Numbered from the stretch's first letter, positions 1-6,890 are shown. The stretch: DNA of 7,135 bases from an uncultured Litorilinea sp. (GCA_946885925.1 CAMPHP010000146.1:1-7135), one strand, 5' to 3'. The notes: generated by a model from the sequence alone, not told the origin. Made by a program: numbers and translations.

Positions 1-266
1 GCCGGGGTGATATCAGGTTGGTATCCAGCCATACCGCGCATAGACGCGCCAGCTTCTTTGGCCCGGCGCGTCAATTCGGGGTCAAAACCCACGGGGTTCA
101 CCGCCACCCCACTGCTATCGGCAATCGCAACAATGCGAAAGGCGATGCCATATTCCGCAGCCAACCGTTCGCCTTTCATCTCCAAGATACGCAGGAAATT
201 GCGGTTGACATTGCCGAGTCCTACTAAGAAGGTATCAATTGTTTTGACAGGTGTGCCTCGTTCCAT
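1..266 (-). CDS. hom: Homoserine dehydrogenase, N-terminal part (cut by window edge)
   Basis: The first 88 codons are present and the gene continues past the left edge. Homoserine dehydrogenase reduces aspartate semialdehyde to homoserine with NAD(P)H, the branch step toward threonine and methionine, in the cytoplasm. The visible part is the NAD(P)-binding Rossmann start: strand TFLVGLGNVNRNFLRIL at residues 12-28, helix, then the second strand FRIVAIADSSG (about 46-56). This order, including the KGERLAAEYG segment before strand 2, is typical of bacterial homoserine dehydrogenases. The third glycine of GxGxxG is Asn here (GLGNVN). The ATG at 266 is chosen because GGAG (278-275) lies 8 nt upstream and an in-frame stop lies 11 codons upstream. 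A hairpin sits directly before the ribosome binding site and leaves no room for a promoter after it, so transcription must come through from upstream. The family call is from motif memory; the missing C-terminal catalytic and possible ACT domains cannot be judged. Confidence 0.8.
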   Translation of the reverse strand, partial: MERGTPVKTIDTFLVGLGNVNRNFLRILEMKGERLAAEYGIAFRIVAIADSSGVAVNPVGFDPELTRRAKEAGASMRGMAGYQPDITP

Positions 267-282
267 TTCAATTGCTCCAATC

Positions 283-313
283 AAAAAGCGCCCTAGCTAT
301 GACCAGAGCGCTT
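283..313 (-). terminator. Hairpin with short T run between the orphan gene pair and hom
   Basis: On the minus strand, bases 313-303 pair with 296-286 (AAGCGC against GCGCTT, continuing with U-G, C-G, U-A, G-U and G-C pairs), an 11-bp stem with a 6-nt loop. The T run is TTTTT, its first two bases within the stem. The hairpin starts 20 nt after the upstream stop codon and ends just before the GGAG of hom. It could terminate the upstream pair or act as a leaky attenuator of hom. The T run is short, so termination may be partial. Confidence 0.55.
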
Positions 314-332
314 GATTTCGGCCATTAAGCAG

Positions 333-650
333 CTACACAGTGGCGCGTTGAGCCTCTTCGCGTACTTGTGGCCCTTCGTGCAGATACCACCACCATTGGG
401 CGCGTGGATGCTCTCCGCCCCCAGGCAACAGTTGGCTCAGTTGGTGATGGCATTGTACAAGTTGCTCGTCCGTTGCGTAGATCACAGCTTGCTCAGATGT
501 AGAAAGTCTTGCCCACCTCTCAGCCAAGTAATCACGAATAATCAATGCTTCCCAGGCAAATGTTTCCCAGTTTTCCTCTTCCTGAGCAATCCACCCCACG
601 TACTTTTTATATGTAGATATCCACTGGCCTGGTGTTCGTTCTGTAGTCAT
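333..650 (-). CDS. Hypothetical Trp-rich small protein, second gene of a coupled pair
   Basis: I do not recognise this 105-residue protein. Its ATG overlaps the stop of the gene upstream in an ATGA (650-647), which strongly suggests translational coupling and is the best evidence that both are real. It has 8 tryptophans (residues 10, 20, 28, 33, 46, 86, 87, 88), including a WWW run in QWWWYLHEG, and an acidic helical N-terminal half (EEENWETFAWEALIIRDYLAERWARL). There is no signal peptide or membrane segment, so it is probably a soluble, mostly helical cytoplasmic protein. A two-gene accessory cassette, for example a partner pair, is possible, but no toxin-antitoxin or regulator motif is visible. 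The next gene, hom, starts 66 nt downstream beyond a hairpin. Confidence 0.6.
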   Translation of the reverse strand: MTTERTPGQWISTYKKYVGWIAQEEENWETFAWEALIIRDYLAERWARLSTSEQAVIYATDEQLVQCHHQLSQLLPGGGEHPRAQWWWYLHEGPQVREEAQRATV

Positions 651-1078
651 GTCTCAACCTTCCACACGTCACCTTGCAATACGACCACAACAGCTAGTGA
701 TTCCTCAACAAATCGACGCCAATCGTTCATTTGATAAAAAGAAAAAGGCTGTCCAGTCTGTTGGTTGAATTGTATCACCTCTTGGCTAAACTTGTCGATG
801 GCATACCACATTAGCACTGGGCGTGTAATGGACTGTCGAAGTACATACATCTCTGTGTAAGTACGACGTATCGCATGATGAAATCGGAGCGCGTACTCTT
901 TAATTGAGTCACAGTTCAGTAAGTCACCATGTTTTTCAAAGTGATACTCTAGCTTTGGTAATTCCCGTGCCATCAAAAACTGACGCACTTGAGCATCCAC
1001 ATCAATTTGTCGCAATTGCTCTAGTACAAATGCGCGTCCTGATAGACTGCGCTCGTTCTGCCTCTGTAAATGTGGCAT
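647..1078 (-). CDS. Hypothetical protein, first gene of a coupled pair
   Basis: The function is not recognised. From the ATG at 1078 the protein has 143 residues. The frame stays open back to a TTG at 1144 (165 residues), but that TTG has no ribosome binding site and lies near the start expected from the candidate promoter at 1151-1177, so the ATG is preferred. A GTG at 1084 is a third option, and AGGCGAGAG just upstream could serve the ATG or GTG weakly. The protein looks soluble and helical with many charged and aromatic residues (RQFLMARELPKLEYHFEKHG; RFHHAIRRTYTEMYVLRQ) and a short hydrophobic run near the end (SLAVVVVLQGDVWKVET). The last bases overlap the next gene as ATGA. Hand-counted GC over 661-1080 is about 44%, clearly below the arg genes, which hints at a separate origin. 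Confidence 0.6.
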   Translation of the reverse strand: MPHLQRQNERSLSGRAFVLEQLRQIDVDAQVRQFLMARELPKLEYHFEKHGDLLNCDSIKEYALRFHHAIRRTYTEMYVLRQSITRPVLMWYAIDKFSQEVIQFNQQTGQPFSFYQMNDWRRFVEESLAVVVVLQGDVWKVET

Positions 1079-1150
1079 ACACACGTTGCTCTCGCCTATT
1101 TGGGGGATAATTGTTGGATTTGCTACCAAGAAACAATAGGACAACGGTAT

Positions 1151-1177
1151 ATTTTAACGTGAATTTGTTTTAGACAA
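1151..1177 (-). promoter_or_regulatory. Candidate promoter of the orphan gene pair
   Basis: On the minus strand TTGTCT (1177-1172) and TAAAAT (1156-1151) resemble -35 and -10 boxes in an AT-rich stretch. The spacer is only 15 nt, which is short, and the -35 box overlaps the last codons of the Nudix gene. The predicted start near 1144 would give a leader of about 65 nt to the ATG at 1078. This rests on pattern alone. Confidence 0.3.
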
Positions 1178-1616
1178 GCTGCAACAGGCGTGCAATATAC
1201 GCCACACTGCTGCCCACCTGCTCTGGCAGGCAGTGGGCTAGGGCGGCTTCCAGCGTTACCCATGCAAAGCGATCATGTTCGGCATCGAGCACCACTCGAT
1301 CATCCAGCGTAGCTTCGGCAGCATAAATCGCCCAACTCTCAGCACCGCGATCTACCGGCTGCACAGAAAGCGTTAAGCCTGTCTCCTCTAGCAATTCGCG
1401 ACGCGCACAATCGTCTATCGCTTCGTTAGGCAGCCGCGCCCCCGATGGGGGTGTCCAGGCCCATTCGCCTTCATACTCAGGGCCATTATGTGCGCGATGT
1501 AGGATCAAGAACTCTACTTGTCCCTGTTGCCGCCGATAAATGACAATAGACGCGCCAAAGGGTGGTTCGGGGCTGATAGGTAAGCCGTCCCAGGTTGTTG
1601 AGAGATTTTCAGTCAT
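1170..1616 (-). CDS. Nudix family hydrolase
   Basis: A 148-residue single-domain Nudix protein. The Nudix box is complete at residues 59-81: G59, x5, E65, x7, R73-E74-L-L-E77-E78-T-G80-L81. The two glutamates after the RE pair hold the catalytic metal. Upstream is the usual strand and WxW-PP-G lead-in (EWAWTPPSGARL), and later a typical EHDRFAWVTLEAA segment (about 113-125). Nudix enzymes cut nucleoside diphosphates linked to another group (oxidised dNTPs, ADP-ribose, dinucleoside polyphosphates and similar). The substrate cannot be told from this sequence. The ATG at 1616 has only a weak ribosome binding site (GAG about 8 nt upstream). The gene follows carA beyond a strong hairpin, so it probably has its own promoter or low readthrough transcription. 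A link to arginine or pyrimidine metabolism is not indicated. Confidence 0.9.
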   Translation of the reverse strand: MTENLSTTWDGLPISPEPPFGASIVIYRRQQGQVEFLILHRAHNGPEYEGEWAWTPPSGARLPNEAIDDCARRELLEETGLTLSVQPVDRGAESWAIYAAEATLDDRVVLDAEHDRFAWVTLEAALAHCLPEQVGSSVAYIARLLQLV

Positions 1617-1677
1617 ATGAGGATCTCGAAGAGACTTCTGACTGGTTGCTTATGAAGAGTTTGTGGGGATACCAAGC

Positions 1678-1712
1678 AACCTTCCTTGGAGCCTGAAGCC
1701 CCAAGGAAGGTT
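1678..1712 (-). terminator. Strong hairpin downstream of carA, no T tract
   Basis: A perfect 12-bp inverted repeat (1678-1689 AACCTTCCTTGG with 1701-1712) is extended on the minus strand by G-U, G-C and C-G pairs around a TTCAG loop, making about 15 bp. It begins 16 nt after the carA stop. No T run follows on either strand (minus strand continues GCTTGGTATCCCC), so it is either a non-canonical terminator or a 3'-end stabilising or processing hairpin. The rest of the gap to the Nudix start (1617-1677) shows nothing clear. Confidence 0.6.
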
Positions 1713-1728
1713 ACGATCAATGTGCTTG

Positions 1729-2907
1729 TTACTCCTCTTTTGCGTGGTCTTTCACCAGGCGGGCAAAGCGGGCAAAGAGCAGATCTGCATCGTGGGGACC
1801 GGGGCTGGCTTCAGGGTGATATTGCACACAGAAGACAGGTTTGTCAGCCAGCCGCAGTCCTTCCACCGTACCGTCGTTGAGGTTGCGGTGGGTGATCTCT
1901 ACGTTGTCGGGCAATCCTTCCTCACGCACAGCGTAGTTGTGATTCTGCGCCGTAATCTGTACATTGGTGGCGCTGCTATCACTCACAGGTTGGTTGCTAC
2001 CGTGGTGACCAAATTTCAGCTTGTACGTGCTGCCACCCAACGCTAGACCGATAATCTGGTGGCCTAGGCAAATGCCAAAGGTGGGGATGCCCGCGGTCAG
2101 CAATTTGTTCACCGCTTCGGCGGCATAAGGAACTCCTGCTGGATCGCCTGGCCCGTTGCTCAAGAAGATGCCATTGGGGTTCAAGGCCAACACTTCGTCG
2201 GCCTGTGTATGGGCAGGAACCACCGTGACGCGCAGCCCGTGGCTGGTAAGCCGTCGCAGAATGTTGTGCTTAATGCCAAAGTCATACGCCACCACCAAAG
2301 GGGTATCTGCCTGAGCCGTTTCGGTGTCGCCAATCACGGGTGCAGCATCTTCCACATTGCGCCCAGCGGGGACAGGTGTCCATTCCGCGCCAGTGCCATC
2401 CACCCAGTTATAAGGTTCCTGGCAAGTCACTTCCTTAACTAGATCGCGGCCATCCAACCCCTCCCAACTCTGCGCCAGTGTGAGCAATTCAGCCGCGCTC
2501 TTGCTGCCATCGGTGCAGAGTGCGGCGTGCATAATGCCCTTCTCGCGCAGCGACCGGGTCAGCGCGCGGGTATCCACTTCGCTAATGCCGGGAATGCCGT
2601 GACGCTCTAGGTAGTCGGGCAGCGACTCGTTGGCACGCCAGTTACTCACCACTGGGCTGATCTCGCGCACGATAAAGGCAGTAATCTGCGGGTGATCACT
2701 CTCGATATCTTCTGTATTGATGCCTGTATTGCCCACATGGGGCACGGTCATGCAAACCATTTGACCCCGGTAGGAGGGATCGGTAATGACCTCCTGATAG
2801 CCAGTGAGACTGGTATTAAAGACTACCTCGCCTACTACCGTGGTAGCTGCGCCAAAGGCTTGGCCGTGAAAGACTGTGCCATCTGCCAGCACCAAAATTG
2901 CCGTCAT
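1729..2907 (-). CDS. carA: Carbamoyl-phosphate synthase small (glutaminase) chain
   Basis: CarA hydrolyses glutamine and passes ammonia to CarB, which makes carbamoyl phosphate for arginine and pyrimidine synthesis. The 392-residue length is usual for the family. The N-terminal CarA domain starts [14 protein letters not shown] and contains [21 protein letters not shown] and the [16 protein letters not shown] segment. The class I glutamine amidotransferase domain starts near [16 protein letters not shown] (about 205) and carries LSNGPGDP, the nucleophile elbow FGICLGHQ (Cys280) and the His-Glu pair in [14 protein letters not shown] (His364, Glu366), so the triad is complete. GHHGSNQPV replaces the more usual GH(R/H)GGNHPV. 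A loop of about 20 residues precedes the amidotransferase domain. The ATG at 2907 is chosen because GGGAG (2917-2913) lies 5 nt upstream; the GTG at 2913 would overlap that site. carB is not adjacent. Hairpins lie on both sides, so it is probably its own transcription unit beside the arg genes. Confidence 0.97.
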   Translation of the reverse strand: MTAILVLADGTVFHGQAFGAATTVVGEVVFNTSLTGYQEVITDPSYRGQMVCMTVPHVGNTGINTEDIESDHPQITAFIVREISPVVSNWRANESLPDYLERHGIPGISEVDTRALTRSLREKGIMHAALCTDGSKSAAELLTLAQSWEGLDGRDLVKEVTCQEPYNWVDGTGAEWTPVPAGRNVEDAAPVIGDTETAQADTPLVVAYDFGIKHNILRRLTSHGLRVTVVPAHTQADEVLALNPNGIFLSNGPGDPAGVPYAAEAVNKLLTAGIPTFGICLGHQIIGLALGGSTYKLKFGHHGSNQPVSDSSATNVQITAQNHNYAVREEGLPDNVEITHRNLNDGTVEGLRLADKPVFCVQYHPEASPGPHDADLLFARFARLVKDHAKEE

Positions 2908-2913
2908 ATTCAC

Positions 2914-2983
2914 TCCCTGTAAAAATTTCTAGTTTTGTTCACACAATTTATCTGTTTTTATTATTTGCTATTTAGGCGCGATA
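2914..2983 (-). promoter_or_regulatory. AT-rich upstream region of carA, probable promoter
   Basis: This 70-nt stretch after the hairpin that closes the arg cluster is strikingly AT-rich (minus strand includes AAATAGCAAATAATAAAAAC and GATAAATTGTGTGAAC). It is the likely site of a carA promoter, but several weak -10-like words occur and I cannot choose one. TTGTGTGAACAA is a small imperfect inverted repeat. No PyrR-type attenuator or leader peptide is visible here. Confidence 0.4.
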
Positions 2984-3016
2984 CGGGGTGGTCTAGCCTT
3001 TGCCAGAACCACCCCG
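2984..3016 (-). terminator. GC-rich hairpin closing the arg cluster
   Basis: CGGGGTGGT at 2984-2992 is the exact inverse complement of 3008-3016, giving a 9-bp stem. On the minus strand the inside (TCTGGC against GCTAGA) can add about 5-6 pairs with a one-base bulge, leaving a small A-rich loop. It starts 11 nt after the stop codon of the argA-like gene. No T run follows (TATCGCGCC), so termination would be non-canonical, although AT-rich DNA begins soon after. Confidence 0.6.
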
Positions 3017-3027
3017 CTGCGCTGCCC

Positions 3028-3612
3028 TTATTCTTCGCGTACATCTGGCCGCTGTTGATAGGCCAACTTGAGTGGCTGCCACGAATCCCAGCGTAAAAGG
3101 CCATTCCACGCAGGGACCTTGTTCTCTGCCTCCACTTTGGCTGGCTTTTGCACCAACGGCATCAGCACGGCAACCTCATCACAATGATGGAACTTTGGAC
3201 AATAGATGCAGGCTTGCCATACTTTGGGGCTAATGCTCCAGCGATCTACCACGCCAAAGCCCAACCGCTCGAAGAATCCTGTACGCAAGGTGAGTGCACA
3301 AATCTGCTCATACTCCTGCTCGCGCGCCATTTCCACCAGCGCCAACACCAACAACCCCCCAACGCCCTGACCCTGATACGCTTCGTTGACCGCAAGTGAG
3401 CGAATCTCTACAAGTGTGTCGGTCAGAGGCACAAGCGATCCACAGCCCGCGACACGTCCGTCGTCGTCTGTAGCCACCAGCCAGTCGGACAACGTTTGTT
3501 GCACGCTGGCTTCAGTCCGCGGCAGCATGATATTCTGTGCGGCAAACCGGTTGACCATCGTCACGATGGTAGGGATGTCCTGCGCTGTGGCAGAACGAAC
3601 GGTGATGGACAA
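3028..3612 (-). CDS. argA: GNAT-type N-acetylglutamate synthase (short, ArgA-like)
   Basis: Acetylates glutamate with acetyl-CoA, the first step of arginine synthesis. It is a stand-alone GNAT domain without the kinase-like half of E. coli ArgA. Numbered from the TTG at 3612 (194 residues): strand ITVRSATAQDIPTIV at 3-17; motif A VEIRSLAVNEAYQGQGVGGLL at 68-88, whose Q80-G-Q-G-V-G85 loop holds the CoA pyrophosphate; ALTLRTGFFERLGF at 106-119; and the CPKFHHCDEVAVL segment (138-150), which I associate with short NAGS enzymes. Residues 151-194 form an extra tail ending WDSWQPLKLAYQQRPDVREE. The start is uncertain: no ATG precedes the domain, and in-frame TTG codons occur at 3612, 3636 and 3654. 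AAGGA is very close to 3612, GAGGAG lies 12 nt away, and 3654 has no ribosome binding site. It lies last in the argC-argB-argD cluster, 85 nt after argD. The gap holds a TTATAAAT word (possible weak promoter) and a TAACG-T7-CGTTA hairpin. Confidence 0.85.
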   Translation of the reverse strand: MSITVRSATAQDIPTIVTMVNRFAAQNIMLPRTEASVQQTLSDWLVATDDDGRVAGCGSLVPLTDTLVEIRSLAVNEAYQGQGVGGLLVLALVEMAREQEYEQICALTLRTGFFERLGFGVVDRWSISPKVWQACIYCPKFHHCDEVAVLMPLVQKPAKVEAENKVPAWNGLLRWDSWQPLKLAYQQRPDVREE

Positions 3613-3697
3613 TTTCCTTCGGATCTCCTCTATCAAGAACCTACTTATGGTCAAAATGGCAATTTACAACAAGTGCCCATTTATAACGAAAAAAACG

Positions 3698-4915
3698 TTA
3701 GAACTGTTTCAGAAGCTTGCCTACAGTATCCGTCACTTGGGCGATCTCCTCTTCGGTGATCACCAGCGGCGGCACAAAACGCAGGACATTCGGCCCGGCA
3801 TTGACCAGCACGACCCCATGTTTGTAGCCTTCCGCCACAATCGGATTGGTGTCAATGTCCAACTCCATCCCAATCATCAAGCCTTCCCCACGAATCTCAA
3901 CCGTATGCGGGCTGTTGATCTCTTCCAGCCGTTCCTTGAACAACTTGCCTTTTGCCTCAACTTGGGCCAGGAAGGAAGGGTCAGAAACGCGGCTGACAAC
4001 ATGATGCGCCACATGCGTTGTGACCGGACCACCCGCAAAGGTGCTGGCATGATCGCCCTTGTGCATGGCATCGGCAACCTTCTGGCGCATAAGGATTGCG
4101 CCGATGGGAAGCCCGCCTGCCAGTGGCTTGGCAGAGGTCAAAATATCTGGTTCAACCCCATAATGCTCGTAAGCCCAGAGTTTGCCTGTACGCCCCATTC
4201 CACATTGCACTTCGTCAAAGATCAACAGCGCATCATACTGGTCGGCCAAGGCGCGTAATCCTTGCAGAAACTCGCTGGACGCTGGGTAGATACCACCTTC
4301 ACCCTGTATCGGCTCGACAATAATGGCGCAGACCTTCTCATCCATTGCTGCCCGTGCACTCTCCAAGTTGTTGAACTCGGCAGTGCGTACCCCTGGCATC
4401 AGCGGCTTGAAGGGGTCTTGATACTTGGGGCGTGGCGTGGCAGCCAGGCTACCAAAGAGCCGCCCATGAAAGGCATTGCTGAAGGAGAGAATTTCGTACT
4501 TGTCTTCGTGCCCTTTCTCGCGCGCATAGCGGCGAGCAAACTTGAAGGCCCCTTCGTTGGCGTCGGCCCCAGTCAGGCTAAAGTGTACCTTGTCGGCAAA
4601 GCTTGTCTCACAGAGCAATTTGGCAAGTTTTGCATGCGCTGCTGTGTGATAAAGATTGCTCGCATGCAGTACCCCTGTACTCAATGCCTCTTGCACAGCC
4701 TGGTTGATGCCTGCATCGTTATAGCCGAGTGCGTTGACAGCGATACCCGAGCAACAATCAAGATAGGCATTGCCTTCGCTGTCATAGAGGGTGCTGCCTT
4801 GACCCCGCTCAATGACAAAAGGTGGGCGGCTATAGACGCCCAGCACATACGCTTGTTCCTGGTCGATAACTTCCTGGGTGTTAATCTTCTGGGTATTTGT
4901 TGTCTGTGCGTTCAT
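3698..4915 (-). CDS. argD: Acetylornithine aminotransferase
   Basis: A class III PLP aminotransferase that converts N-acetylglutamate semialdehyde plus glutamate to N-acetylornithine and 2-oxoglutarate. At 405 residues it has the family length. Landmarks: N-terminal strand GSTLYDSEGNAYLDCCSGIAV (40-60); phosphate-binding turn LTGADANEGAFKFARRY (114-130); FHGR (149-152); EPIQGEGG (201-208); the PLP-ring aspartate D234 in IFDEVQCGMGRTG; Schiff-base lysine K263 in TSAKPLAGGLPIGA; and STFAGGP (291-297). The usual NSGAEAN and STFGGNP are LTGADAN and STFAGGP here. The ATG at 4915 is preceded by AAGGAG (4926-4921) with a 5-nt spacer, the best ribosome binding site in the window. The frame is open to a TTG at 4969, but that would overlap argB and has no such site. 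It starts 31 nt after the argB stop. Some relatives also act on succinyl-diaminopimelate or GABA; context favours arginine. Confidence 0.93.
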   Translation of the reverse strand: MNAQTTNTQKINTQEVIDQEQAYVLGVYSRPPFVIERGQGSTLYDSEGNAYLDCCSGIAVNALGYNDAGINQAVQEALSTGVLHASNLYHTAAHAKLAKLLCETSFADKVHFSLTGADANEGAFKFARRYAREKGHEDKYEILSFSNAFHGRLFGSLAATPRPKYQDPFKPLMPGVRTAEFNNLESARAAMDEKVCAIIVEPIQGEGGIYPASSEFLQGLRALADQYDALLIFDEVQCGMGRTGKLWAYEHYGVEPDILTSAKPLAGGLPIGAILMRQKVADAMHKGDHASTFAGGPVTTHVAHHVVSRVSDPSFLAQVEAKGKLFKERLEEINSPHTVEIRGEGLMIGMELDIDTNPIVAEGYKHGVVLVNAGPNVLRFVPPLVITEEEIAQVTDTVGKLLKQF

Positions 4916-4946
4916 CCTGGCTCCTTCTTCCTCTGAATTGCGATAT

Positions 4947-5780
4947 TTAGCTTGCGCTGCGCGCTCCAATTACGCCCGTTCCGCCGCCTTCTTGCACACC
5001 TGCAATGTTAGTGATAACCGCTTGAGCTACACCATTCTGTACGGCATGGATGGCGCTGCGTACCTTCGGGATCATGCCCCCCGTAATCAGCCCTTCTTCA
5101 ATCCATTGCTCGGCTTGGTCGGCAGTCACCGCACGCACAACACGCCCCGCTACCAAAATCCCTGGCACATTGCTCACGAAAATCAGCCTGATAGCACCCA
5201 ACTTGGCGGCAACCGCGGTGGCTGCGTGGTCGGCGTTGACGTTGTAGCTCAATGCATCATGCGCGCCAAAGCTGATGGGACTGAGCACTGGCACAATGCC
5301 TGCTGCTGCTAACGTATTGAGTAGGTGGGTATCAACATCTTGCACATCACCTACTCGGCCTAGATCACCCAATGGATGCCACATCGGTTCCACATAGATG
5401 GTACCGTCATCCACCCCACTAAAGCCTGCGGCTCGGATACCTGCATTGACCAGCGCTCGCACAATACGCTTGTTGGTCAGCCCGCTCAACACCATCTCCG
5501 CCACATCCATACTGGCTTCATCCGTCACGCGCAAGCCCTCGATAAACTTGGCTTCCAGCCCTAGCTTCTCTTGGTATTGTGCAATGGTCTTGCCACCCCC
5601 GTGGACGATAACCGGCATATGTCCATCGTCCTGGATCGCCTTGACAGCCAACACCAAGGCATCCAAAAAGGCAGGGTCATCTAGTTCATTGCCGCCAACC
5701 TTGATGACGACTGTAAATCGCGGCTCAGGTTCATCTGGCTTCATAGTTGGCTGCGTTTCTGCTATCTCCATGTTTGTCAT
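4947..5780 (-). CDS. argB: Acetylglutamate kinase
   Basis: Phosphorylates N-acetylglutamate with ATP to N-acetylglutamyl phosphate, the second step of the pathway. The 277-residue amino-acid kinase fold shows all expected motifs: VVIKVGGNELDD (24-35, K27 for phosphate), VHGGGK (59-64), GLRVTDEASMDVAEMVLSG (82-100, R84 for the substrate carboxylate), YNVNADHAATAVAAKLGA (179-196), FVSNVPG (201-207) and ITGGMIPKV (232-240, K239). A charged, Pro-rich tail of about 20 residues precedes the first strand. Arginine-inhibited kinases carry an extra N-terminal helix, but this tail does not clearly look like one, so feedback inhibition cannot be asserted. Only 8 nt separate its ATG from the argC stop, and GAGAG inside that gap may serve as the ribosome binding site; an ATG three codons later is an alternative. 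It is clearly co-transcribed with argC and argD. Confidence 0.97.
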   Translation of the reverse strand: MTNMEIAETQPTMKPDEPEPRFTVVIKVGGNELDDPAFLDALVLAVKAIQDDGHMPVIVHGGGKTIAQYQEKLGLEAKFIEGLRVTDEASMDVAEMVLSGLTNKRIVRALVNAGIRAAGFSGVDDGTIYVEPMWHPLGDLGRVGDVQDVDTHLLNTLAAAGIVPVLSPISFGAHDALSYNVNADHAATAVAAKLGAIRLIFVSNVPGILVAGRVVRAVTADQAEQWIEEGLITGGMIPKVRSAIHAVQNGVAQAVITNIAGVQEGGGTGVIGARSAS

Positions 5781-5788
5781 CGCTCTCG

Positions 5789-6820
5789 CTAAAGCAGCCC
5801 CGCGGTCTCTTCCAAACCCGCTGCAATGTTAAAATTTTGAATCGCCTGCCCGCTGGCCCCCTTGACCAAATTGTCCAACGTTGCCACTATGATATAGTCT
5901 GGGCCATCGGGCTGAGTGGGGTCAGCGGGTGTGATACTAATTGCGACACGGTTGGTATGGGTGGTGTGGCGCAAGGTCGCAATCTGCCCGGCAGGAAGCA
6001 AATGGATAAAAGGCTCACCTGCATAGGTCTCATTGTAGAGATCGCGAATCATCTGCTCCGTCACACCTTCGGATACGCTCACGTAGATCGTGCTTAAAAT
6101 GCCCCGGTTTACTGGCAGCAAGTGAGGCGAGAAGATAAAGCGATGCTGGTGCTGGCCGTTGAGCCGGTTGAGAACCTGCTCCATCTCGGCAATATGGCGA
6201 TGGCGCACACCAATGTTATAGGGTGTGAGATTCTCGTTGGCTTCAGCAAATGAGTACAGGAGCTTGCTCTGCCGTCCAGCGCCACTGACACCACTCTTGC
6301 TGTCCACGATCACCTGATCGCCCAACCAGCCAGCCTTTGCTAACGGGTAAAGCCCCAGATTGACACTGGTGGGATAGCAACCTGGGTTGGCAATCAGGCG
6401 TGCACCGGCGATCTGCTCGCGGTTGATTTCACAGAGACCATAGACAAATTGATCGAGGAGATCAGGCGCTGTGTGGGTCGTCTTGTACCAACGCTCGTAG
6501 ATGCCAGCGTCTGTCAGGCGGAAATCGGCGCTTAGATCTATAACACGCACACCAGTTGCCTGGAATGCGCGCACAGGTTCAATGGATGCGGCGTGAGGCA
6601 AACAGAGAAAGACCACATCCACATCCGCCGCCCGCTGCATTGCTTGTTCGAGGCTGATCAATGGATAGTCAAAGGGAACAGCATGGACATCGGAAAGAAG
6701 GCTGCCTGCACTATTTTCACTTGTTACCCACGCAACTTCCATCTCAGGATGCCGGTGGATTAGCTGTACCAATTCTATGCCGGCGTACCCTGTAGCCCCG
6801 GCGATTCCTGCTCGATACAT
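5789..6820 (-). CDS. argC: N-acetyl-gamma-glutamyl-phosphate reductase
   Basis: Reduces N-acetylglutamyl phosphate to the semialdehyde with NADPH, the third step of the pathway. The 343-residue length fits the family. The NADP-binding loop GATGYAG is at 8-14, FLCLPHAAS at 71-79 and VIDLSADFRL at 93-102. The catalytic cysteine is Cys148 in LIANPGCYPTS, followed by VDSKSGVSGAGR (172-183), the catalytic histidine His209 in GVRHRHIAEMEQ, and the C-terminal NLVKGASGQAIQNFNIAAGL (317-336). All key residues are present. The ATG at 6820 has AAAAGGA (6837-6831) 10 nt upstream. It is the first gene of the arg cluster and lies about 70 nt after the attenuator terminator, so its transcription should depend on that switch. 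Confidence 0.97.
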   Translation of the reverse strand: MYRAGIAGATGYAGIELVQLIHRHPEMEVAWVTSENSAGSLLSDVHAVPFDYPLISLEQAMQRAADVDVVFLCLPHAASIEPVRAFQATGVRVIDLSADFRLTDAGIYERWYKTTHTAPDLLDQFVYGLCEINREQIAGARLIANPGCYPTSVNLGLYPLAKAGWLGDQVIVDSKSGVSGAGRQSKLLYSFAEANENLTPYNIGVRHRHIAEMEQVLNRLNGQHQHRFIFSPHLLPVNRGILSTIYVSVSEGVTEQMIRDLYNETYAGEPFIHLLPAGQIATLRHTTHTNRVAISITPADPTQPDGPDYIIVATLDNLVKGASGQAIQNFNIAAGLEETAGLL

Positions 6821-6890
6821 CGCAAGTTTGTCCTTTTATCGTGATGAACTACTCAATACCCGGATGCGAAAGGGTAACTGTTGTGAGACA

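Noticed and set aside
312..734. Open frame of 140 codons on the plus strand opposite the orphan pair
   Set aside because: The minus-strand pair has the ATGA overlap expected of real coupled genes. The plus-strand frame has unusual Ser/Thr/Cys/Pro-rich content, no clear ribosome binding site and no coherent context.
3684..3700. TAACG-T7-CGTTA inverted repeat at the end of argD as a terminator
   Set aside because: The stem is only 5 bp and the T run is in the loop rather than after the stem, so it does not have terminator form; the argA-like gene probably continues the operon.
3386..4258. Long open frame of 290 codons on the plus strand
   Set aside because: It lies across argD and the argA-like gene on the opposite strand, crosses the argD-argA gap and has no recognisable domain; it is a shadow of the real genes.
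4262..4936. Open frame of 224 codons on the plus strand
   Set aside because: It is antisense to argD, which has a complete set of family motifs and a strong ribosome binding site.
4913..4969. TTG start of argD at 4969, overlapping argB
   Set aside because: The ATG at 4915 has AAGGAG at ideal spacing and gives the normal N-terminus; the 18 extra residues are low-complexity and lack a ribosome binding site.
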